Shown here: one piece after another, positions 58,679-64,000 of the stretch
Layout: each line of letters starts with the position of its first letter
Numbering within the stretch: the first letter of the stretch is position 1
Assembly: GCF_902459695.1 (NCBI RefSeq)
Contig: NZ_CABPRZ010000011.1
Coordinates: 120,790-184,789 of the forward strand
Length of the DNA: 64,000 bases
Direction of reading: 5' to 3'
Source of the DNA: Pandoraea terrae
GTDB lineage: Bacteria; Pseudomonadota; Gammaproteobacteria; Burkholderiales; Burkholderiaceae
Notes under the pieces: generated by a model
What the model saw: the letters and a program-made list of their open reading frames with translations, nothing else
What the model was told of the DNA's origin: nothing
Databases searched by the model: none
Position numbers and translations under genes: made by a program

Positions 58679-59464
58679 CTACGGCGCAAACCCAGCCGTG
58701 ATGCGCAACATCATGTCGAAGCCGAGCGCGAAGAACCGGTCGAGGACCGGCGCGATGCGCGGCATCATCAATTCGACTACCAGCAGGCCGATGGCCAGCG
58801 TGAGCGGGAAACCCACGGCGAAGATGTTCAATTGCGGCGCGGCGCGGTTCAGGATGCCCAGCGCCAGGTTGGTGATCAGAAGCGCCGCGACCAGCGGCAG
58901 CGACAGCATCAGGCCCAGCGAGAACAACTGGCCGCCCCACATCGCCAGCATTTTCCAGCCCACCGCAGAGAGGGGCGCGACCGACACCGGCAGCGTCTGA
59001 AAACTCTCGATGAGCGTGCCGAGCATCACCAGATGTCCGTTCGTGGCCAGGAACACCAGCATGGCCACGATATTGAGCAACATCCCCAGCACCGCCGTAC
59101 TGCCATCGCTGTTCGGCGTCAGCAAGGTCGCGAACGACAGGCCCATCTGCAAGCCGGCGAAATCACCCGCCATGCTGATCGCGGCAAACACGATCTGCAT
59201 CGCCCAGCCGAGCGCTGCGCCGATCATGACCTGTTGCGCCAGGATCCACAGGCCCTCAAACGAGAAAGGCGAGACCGGCGGCATCGCACCGAGCGCCGGG
59301 GAGATCGCCAGCGCGACGAGCGCGGCCAGACCGATCTTGACGGGCGACGGTATCGTCGCGTCACCGAACAGCGGGGCGCTCATCGTCAGCGCCAGCAGGC
59401 GCACGAAGGGCCATAGCACCGCAGCGATGATGGCCGAGAGCTGTTCGTACGTGAAACTGATCAC
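58679..59464 (-). CDS. fliR: Flagellar type III export protein FliR
   Basis: This 261-residue protein belongs to the core export channel with FliP and FliQ. It has the usual hydrophobic layout, including FVRLLALTMSAPLFGDATIPSPVKIGLA-type N-terminal segments, AGDFAGLQMGLSFATL near residue 86 and a final MLRITAG. It is the last gene of the fliLMNOPQR unit, nine bases behind fliQ. Confidence 0.96.
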   Translation of the reverse strand: MISFTYEQLSAIIAAVLWPFVRLLALTMSAPLFGDATIPSPVKIGLAALVALAISPALGAMPPVSPFSFEGLWILAQQVMIGAALGWAMQIVFAAISMAGDFAGLQMGLSFATLLTPNSDGSTAVLGMLLNIVAMLVFLATNGHLVMLGTLIESFQTLPVSVAPLSAVGWKMLAMWGGQLFSLGLMLSLPLVAALLITNLALGILNRAAPQLNIFAVGFPLTLAIGLLVVELMMPRIAPVLDRFFALGFDMMLRITAGFAP

Positions 59465-59473
59465 GAGATCCGC

Positions 59474-59743
59474 TCAACCGACAAGGTTGGGGATGCCGGT
59501 CAGTAGCTGACGCATGTAGTCGACCATCAGGTTCAACATCCACGGACCGGCGATCACGAGCGTGACGAACACGGCAAGCAGTTTCGGGATGAACGACAGC
59601 GTCATTTCATTGATCTGCGTGGCGGCCTGAAACAGGCTCACCAGCAACCCCGAGACGAGCGCGACCAGCAGCAGGGGCGCGGCGAGCAGGAGCGTGACCT
59701 GCATCGCCTGATGCGCCAGCGCCATTACGGTCTCGGGCGTCAT
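59474..59743 (-). CDS. fliQ: Flagellar type III export protein FliQ
   Basis: FliQ is a small core export protein. The 89-residue product equals the enteric length and has two hydrophobic helices, one near residues 15-38 and one near 50-72. The linker FQAATQINEMTLSFIPK is the family signature. It lies 12 bases behind fliP. Confidence 0.97.
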   Translation of the reverse strand: MTPETVMALAHQAMQVTLLLAAPLLLVALVSGLLVSLFQAATQINEMTLSFIPKLLAVFVTLVIAGPWMLNLMVDYMRQLLTGIPNLVG

Positions 59744-59755
59744 GCGCGGCCTCCG

Positions 59756-60547
59756 CTAGAACGTAAAGCTCTGGGCCAGCGAGCCCAGCAGCAGTTGCCA
59801 GCCGTCGACCAGCACGAACAGCATCAGCTTGAACGGCAGCGACACGGTCGCCGGTGAGACCATCATCATCCCCATCGACATCAGCACGCTCGCCACGACC
59901 AGATCGATGATCAGGAACGGAATGAAGATCGTGAAGCCGATCTGGAAGGCGGTCTTGAGTTCGCTGGTCGCGAACGCCGGCACGAGAATGCGCATCGGCA
60001 CGTCCTCAGGACCGTTCAGCGGCGGCGTCCTGGCGATTTTGGCGAACAGGGCGAGGTCGGCCTCGCGCGTCTGTTTGAGCATGAACTGGTGAAATGGCTG
60101 CGAACCCTTCTCCACGGCCTGATCGAAACTCATCTGATTGGCCGCGAACGGCTTGTATGCTTCCGTGTAGGCGCGGTCGAATACCGGCGACATCACAAAG
60201 AAGGTCAGGAACAGCGCAAGACCGATCAGGATCTGATTCGGCGGCGATGTCGTGATGCCGATGGCATGACGCAGCAGCGAGAGCACGATGATGATGCGCG
60301 TGAAGCCCGTCATCATCAGCAACATCGCCGGCAGGAAGCTCAGCGATGTGAGCAGCAGCATCGTCTGCACGCTCAGCGAATACGTCTGGCCGCCGCCCGG
60401 CGCGGGGGTCGTCGTCAGCGCAGGCAGTGTGGCTTGCGCGAAGGCCGCGCCCGGCAACAGGGCAAGCGCCAGGACCGACAGGAGCATGGCCAGCCCGCCG
60501 ATCGGGGCCGGCGACGTCAGCCAGCGCAGGGGGCGGACGGTCGGCAT
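59756..60547 (-). CDS. fliP: Flagellar type III export protein FliP
   Basis: FliP forms the pentameric entrance of the export channel. The 263-residue precursor has a cleavable signal ([16 protein letters not shown]), then the conserved [20 protein letters not shown] and [19 protein letters not shown] regions, and a C-terminal hairpin with [20 protein letters not shown]. The ATG at 60547 overlaps the fliO stop by one base. A GTG one codon earlier is a less likely start. Confidence 0.97.
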   Translation of the reverse strand: MPTVRPLRWLTSPAPIGGLAMLLSVLALALLPGAAFAQATLPALTTTPAPGGGQTYSLSVQTMLLLTSLSFLPAMLLMMTGFTRIIIVLSLLRHAIGITTSPPNQILIGLALFLTFFVMSPVFDRAYTEAYKPFAANQMSFDQAVEKGSQPFHQFMLKQTREADLALFAKIARTPPLNGPEDVPMRILVPAFATSELKTAFQIGFTIFIPFLIIDLVVASVLMSMGMMMVSPATVSLPFKLMLFVLVDGWQLLLGSLAQSFTF

Positions 60548-61092
60548 CACGAATCCTTCTGCATCGATTGACGCAGCTTTTGGGCAAAGGCCTGTGCCGC
60601 GCGGTTGGCTTGCGCGCCTGCGGGCGCCCCCGGCGAGACGGGCGGCAGGGCGGCGACGCGGTCGGCGTCGATGGTGTGCAACGCGCTGACCCGGCCGGGG
60701 GCCACGCCGATCACGACCCAGTCGCCCGCGATTTCGACGACGACCACGCGTTCGCGTTGGCCAACGGCGGCGCTGCCGACGACACGCACCTGTCCGCTGC
60801 CCAGCGGCCGTTGCAGGCCGAAGCGCTTGGCGAGCCAGGCGAGGCCGAAGAGAACCGCCAGGACGACGGCGAGCCCCAAGCCCGTCTGCACGATGCCGGC
60901 GCCCCCCAGACTCGGTACGGCGGCGGCTTGCGAAGCGTTGCCCTGTGCGTGGGCCGTGCCGGCCATCGTGATCATGCCGGCTATCGCTGCGATTGCGCCG
61001 GTCATGGCAGCTCCGGCCTGCAGCGCCCGGAGCGGCGCTGCGGCCGTCGCGATACGCGTGAGACGCGCACCGCGGACTTTCATTGGAATCAT
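60547..61092 (-). CDS. fliO: Flagellar export assembly protein FliO
   Basis: FliO helps FliP to assemble. The 181-residue protein has an N-terminal signal-like segment, then a span at about residues 70-90 ([19 protein letters not shown]) and a small cytoplasmic domain with [20 protein letters not shown], typical of the family. It is poorly conserved overall; the position between fliN and fliP supports the call. Its start overlaps the fliN stop. Confidence 0.92.
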   Translation of the reverse strand: MIPMKVRGARLTRIATAAAPLRALQAGAAMTGAIAAIAGMITMAGTAHAQGNASQAAAVPSLGGAGIVQTGLGLAVVLAVLFGLAWLAKRFGLQRPLGSGQVRVVGSAAVGQRERVVVVEIAGDWVVIGVAPGRVSALHTIDADRVAALPPVSPGAPAGAQANRAAQAFAQKLRQSMQKDS

Positions 61093-61526
61093 CGGTTGAG
61101 CTTACGGATGCGTTCGGATGGCGTGATGATATCAGTCAGGCGAATGCCGAACTTGTCGTTCACGACCACGACTTCACCTTGTGCGATCAGGCAGCCGTTC
61201 ACGAGCACGTCCATCGGCTCGCCCGCCATGCCGTCCAGCTCGACCACGGACCCCTGCGCGAGCTGCAGCAGGTTCTTGATGGCGATCTTGGTGCGGCCCA
61301 GCTCGACCGTCATCTGAACCGGAATGTCCAGGATCAGATCGATGTCGTTGTGCGTCGCCGGTGCGCCGGCGGCACTGGTCAGCGACTGGAATACGGGTGC
61401 GGCAGGGGCAGCCGCTGCGGCCGGCGGCGCGATTTCTTCGGCCGCCGTCTGCTCGGCCATCGCGCTGGCCCACTCGTCGGCCATGGCCTGTGCGTCGTCG
61501 CCGGGCGTTAGTGCCGTATCACTCAT
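61089..61526 (-). CDS. fliN: Flagellar motor switch protein FliN
   Basis: FliN forms the bottom of the C-ring with FliM. The 145-residue product has a variable Ala-rich N-terminus and the C-terminal SpoA domain with [22 protein letters not shown] near residue 63, [28 protein letters not shown] and a TPSERI end. It overlaps the fliM stop by eight bases. Confidence 0.97.
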   Translation of the reverse strand: MSDTALTPGDDAQAMADEWASAMAEQTAAEEIAPPAAAAAPAAPVFQSLTSAAGAPATHNDIDLILDIPVQMTVELGRTKIAIKNLLQLAQGSVVELDGMAGEPMDVLVNGCLIAQGEVVVVNDKFGIRLTDIITPSERIRKLNR

Positions 61527-62523
61527 GCTCGTTGTCCTTGCTGAAATCGCTCTGCGAATGGTTGATCATCTGGTTCACGCGCAGCGCATACTGACCGTTG
61601 AACACGCCGTAGCTGCACTCCATCACGGGCACGCCGTCGACCTTGGCCTGCAACTGTTCGGGCACGTCGAGCGGGATCACGTCGCCCACGCGCATGCTGA
61701 GCAGTTGCGATACCGTCATGTCGAACTGCGCCAGGTTCGTCACGATTTCCACGTCCGCGCTTTGCACCTGCTGCGACAGCAGGCGCACCCAGCGTTTGTC
61801 CACTTCGAGCGTTTCGCCTTGCAGCGGGCTCGAGAGCTGGTCGCGCAGCGGCTCGATCATCGAGTAGGGCATGCAGATGTGGAATTCGCCGCCGGCCGAG
61901 CCGAATTCGATGTCGAACGTCGTGGTGACGACGACTTCGTTGGGCGTGGCCACGTTGGCGAACTGGGTGTGCATTTCGGCACGCACGTATTCGAATTCCA
62001 CCGGGTGCACCGGCTTCCACGACGCGCCGTAGTTCTCGAACACGAGATCGAGCAGGCGCGCGATGATGCGCTGCTCGGTCTGCGTGAAGTCACGGCCTTC
62101 CACGCGTGTGTGGAAGCGGCCGTCGCCGCCGAACAGATTGTCGACGACCAGGAATACCAGGTTCGGATCGAAGACGAACAGGGCGGTACCCCGCAACGGC
62201 TTGATATGGACCAGGTTCAGGTTGGTCGGCACCGGCAGGTTGCGGATGAATTCGCTGTACTTCTGCACGCGCACGGGGCTGACCGAAATCTCGGCGCTGC
62301 GGCGCATGAAGTTGAACAGGGCGATGCGGAACAGGCGCGAGAACCGGTCGTTGATGATCTCGAGCGTGGGCATGCGCCCGCGCACGATGCGCTCTTGCGT
62401 CGCGATGTTATACGGCCGGATTCCGGCAGTATCCTGCGATTCGGTTCGGTCATCCTGTTCGCCGGTGACGCCCTTTAATAGGGCATCGACCTCTTCCTGC
62501 GACAGGAACTCCTCATGCGCCAT
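61519..62523 (-). CDS. fliM: Flagellar motor switch protein FliM
   Basis: FliM is the CheY-P target in the switch. The 334-residue protein carries the N-terminal CheY-binding motif FLSQEEVDALLKG (about residues 6-18), the central CheC-like domain with LPVPTNLNLVHIKPLRGTAL and FGGDGRFHTRVEGRDFT, and a C-terminal SpoA-like domain. Its length equals that of enteric FliM. It starts seven bases after fliL ends. Confidence 0.97.
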   Translation of the reverse strand: MAHEEFLSQEEVDALLKGVTGEQDDRTESQDTAGIRPYNIATQERIVRGRMPTLEIINDRFSRLFRIALFNFMRRSAEISVSPVRVQKYSEFIRNLPVPTNLNLVHIKPLRGTALFVFDPNLVFLVVDNLFGGDGRFHTRVEGRDFTQTEQRIIARLLDLVFENYGASWKPVHPVEFEYVRAEMHTQFANVATPNEVVVTTTFDIEFGSAGGEFHICMPYSMIEPLRDQLSSPLQGETLEVDKRWVRLLSQQVQSADVEIVTNLAQFDMTVSQLLSMRVGDVIPLDVPEQLQAKVDGVPVMECSYGVFNGQYALRVNQMINHSQSDFSKDNEHE

Positions 62524-62530
62524 GAATCAC

Positions 62531-63007
62531 TCACTGAATTACAAAGGCGGTAAACAGGACGTCATTGACGTTCTGCGCCGGCATGTTCGCCGCAAACGGC
62601 TGTCCGACCAGCGTGCGGATCTCGGAGGCAAGGCGGCGTTTGCCGTCGATCGATGCCAGATCGCTCGCCTGCTTCGAGGACAGCAACAGCAGCACACGGC
62701 TGCGCACTTCCGGCATGTGCTGGGTAACGCGCGCCTGCGTCTGGGCATCCTGCACCTTGAGCGACAGCCCGATATGCAGATAGCGTTCGCCGTCGTCGCC
62801 CGTCAGGTTCACCGTAAACGGGTCCATCTGCACGAACACCGGCGGCGGGGGGGGCGGCGGGGCCTTCGCTTCCGAGTGGCCCGTCAGCAGATACACCGCA
62901 GTCGCCGCACCGGCAGCGGCCATCAGGGCCACCGCGACGATCAACAGGATCCATTTGCGCGCGCCGCCACCCGAAGGGGCTGCTTGCGTGGGTGCGGGAT
63001 TTGCCAT
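62531..63007 (-). CDS. fliL: Flagellar basal body-associated protein FliL
   Basis: FliL supports stator function. The 158-residue protein has a single span near residues 17-42 (WILLIVAVALMAAAGAATAV), a proline run encoded by a G8 tract on the plus strand (62847-62854), and a periplasmic domain with FVQMDPFTVNL and YLHIGLSLKVQD. It is the first gene of the fliLMNOPQR unit. A sigma-28-like site lies about 110 bases upstream. Confidence 0.95.
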   Translation of the reverse strand: MANPAPTQAAPSGGGARKWILLIVAVALMAAAGAATAVYLLTGHSEAKAPPPPPPPVFVQMDPFTVNLTGDDGERYLHIGLSLKVQDAQTQARVTQHMPEVRSRVLLLLSSKQASDLASIDGKRRLASEIRTLVGQPFAANMPAQNVNDVLFTAFVIQ

Positions 63008-63115
63008 CGTATTCGCCTGCTATGGAGAGAAATTGTCGGCCAAGCCGCCCGGGGCTGATCGGCCGAAAAGAAGGGACAAACGCGGTCAGCTTACGTTTTA
63101 GCTCGCGTCTTTGTA

Positions 63116-63143
63116 CTAACGGCAGAAAATGCGAGCCGCTTTA
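63116..63143 (-). promoter_or_regulatory. Sigma-28-like promoter before fliL
   Basis: On the minus strand TAAAGCGG (63143-63136), a 12-base spacer and GCCGTTAG (63123-63116) resemble sigma-28 sites. The match is partial. A class 3 promoter for fliL operons is known in Salmonella alongside the class 2 promoter. Confidence 0.4.
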
Positions 63144-63186
63144 GGGGAGATGGGCCGCCTCGCAGCGCCCGGGCAAGCGGGCTCCG

Positions 63187-64000
63187 TCAGGCAAACGTGT
63201 CGACGAGACCCGCGCCGGCCTTTACCGGCACCGCAAGGGTCGTGACGAGGGGGGCGAGTTCGCCGTTATCGGCGCCGAAGCCGGCGCCGGACGACCGGCC
63301 GCCGGCGCTGCCGCCGCGACCGTTGCCGCTCTGCTGGGCAAATGCCTGCTGCTGCGACGTGTCGGCGCTCACTGTCGTGTTGCCTAGCGAGATGCCGTTG
63401 TTGGCCAGGCTGTCGCGCAGTTGCGGCATGGCCGCCTGGACGGCGTCGCGCACGGCGGCATGCGAGGAGACGAACAGCGCTTGCGCCGCGTTGTCCGCGA
63501 CGTTCAGCACGACATGGAGCGGCCCGAGATCGGGGGGATTGAGGCTCAGTTGCGCCGTTTGCTGATGTGCAGACGAAAGCCACACCACTTGCTGGCTCAG
63601 CGCGTTATTCCATTCGTTCGTGCCGACCCGCGGCGCCAGCGTGAGCGCGGCCGGCACGGCGGCTTGCGGCTGGACCTGCATGCCCGTGTCGGTTGCGGTA
63701 CTTGCCGCCTGCGCGGCTTGCGCTGCCGCCTGGTTGGCGATGGCGGCCGTCTGCGAGGTCACTTCCGAACCGGATGGCGACTGGCGCAGGCTGTCGGCCA
63801 GGCGTTGGGCCTGTGCGTCGGCGCTCGGCACCAGCGCGGCCGGGGTGGTCGGTTTGGTGTCGGCGGTGGCGGCCGTCTGGCTCGCGCCCTTGCCCAGCGC
63901 ATCGAGCGAAATGCCGCCAGCCCGGGCTGTGCCGGCGGTGGCGGTCGACGGGTTCGCCGTCACGGCCGCAGCTGGCGCTGCGGCCTTGGCTGGGGCCGCG
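63187..64000 (-). CDS. fliK: Flagellar hook-length control protein FliK, C-terminal part
   Basis: The frame is open to the end of the window, so the gene starts outside. The visible 270 residues are mostly Ala/Gln/Thr-rich and low in complexity, as in the FliK ruler. The conserved C-terminal domain has LSLNPPDLGPLHVVLNVAD and an ALFVSSHAAVRDAVQAAMPQLR-type stretch (63377-63550 region). FliK sets hook length and triggers the FlhB switch. It lies upstream of fliL on the same strand, with a 179-base gap. Confidence 0.93.
   Translation of the reverse strand, partial: AAPAKAAAPAAAVTANPSTATAGTARAGGISLDALGKGASQTAATADTKPTTPAALVPSADAQAQRLADSLRQSPSGSEVTSQTAAIANQAAAQAAQAASTATDTGMQVQPQAAVPAALTLAPRVGTNEWNNALSQQVVWLSSAHQQTAQLSLNPPDLGPLHVVLNVADNAAQALFVSSHAAVRDAVQAAMPQLRDSLANNGISLGNTTVSADTSQQQAFAQQSGNGRGGSAGGRSSGAGFGADNGELAPLVTTLAVPVKAGAGLVDTFA

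Overview
This 64 kb window comes from a high-G+C betaproteobacterium. The gene order parAB, atp operon, acyl-CoA ligase, and the flagellar order flhDC-motAB-cheYAW-MCP-cheRDBYZ-flhBAFG-fliA, flgNMA/flgBCDEFGHIJKL and fliLMNOPQR are typical of Burkholderiaceae. Pandoraea or a close relative is my best guess, but that is inferred from synteny and protein character, not from a search.

Layout. Bases 1-2368 hold the end of parA, parB and an ArsB/NhaD-like membrane transporter. Bases 2516-10201 hold the complete F1Fo ATP synthase operon atpIBEFHAGDC, with a good sigma-70 promoter in front and a strong intrinsic terminator behind. Bases 10202-22056 are a mixed metabolic region. It carries an acyl-CoA ligase behind a palindromic operator-like site, a small hypothetical gene, an AraC-family remnant, an epimerase-like protein and an SDR divergent from an HxlR-type regulator. 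It also carries the enoyl-ACP reductase FabV, a four-gene carbohydrate-type ABC importer with a Tat-exported binding protein, and a Bcr/CflA-type drug exporter.

Bases 22057-64000 are a large flagellar and chemotaxis locus. The master regulator flhDC sits behind a 463-base leader. Next come the stator (motAB), the chemotaxis system (two CheY, CheA, CheW, two MCPs, CheR, CheD, CheB, CheZ), export and placement genes (flhB, flhA, flhF, flhG) and sigma-28 (fliA). The hook and basal-body operon flgB-flgL diverges from flgA-flgM-flgN. The fliLMNOPQR operon and the end of fliK lie on the minus strand and converge on flgL. I found sigma-28-like promoters in front of motA, flgM, flgK and fliL.

The most unusual part is a low-G+C island of about 2.9 kb (43147-46031) wedged between fliA and flgN, which are normally neighbours. 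On the minus strand it encodes a radical SAM/SPASM peptide-maturase-type enzyme with all ten expected cluster cysteines. Directly behind it are a 67-residue peptide with an aromatic-rich C-terminus, a TonB-like single-span protein with a Cys-containing C-terminal tail, and an orphan VapB/AbrB-type antitoxin. A truncated HicB-type remnant marks the flgN side. This looks like an undescribed RiPP-type (radical SAM-modified peptide) cassette.

Other points of interest are a FlhG without the Walker A lysines, an MCP scar and a nearly identical tract between the two MCP genes, and a G8 tract inside fliL. No rRNA, tRNA, CRISPR array, transposase or parS site was seen.
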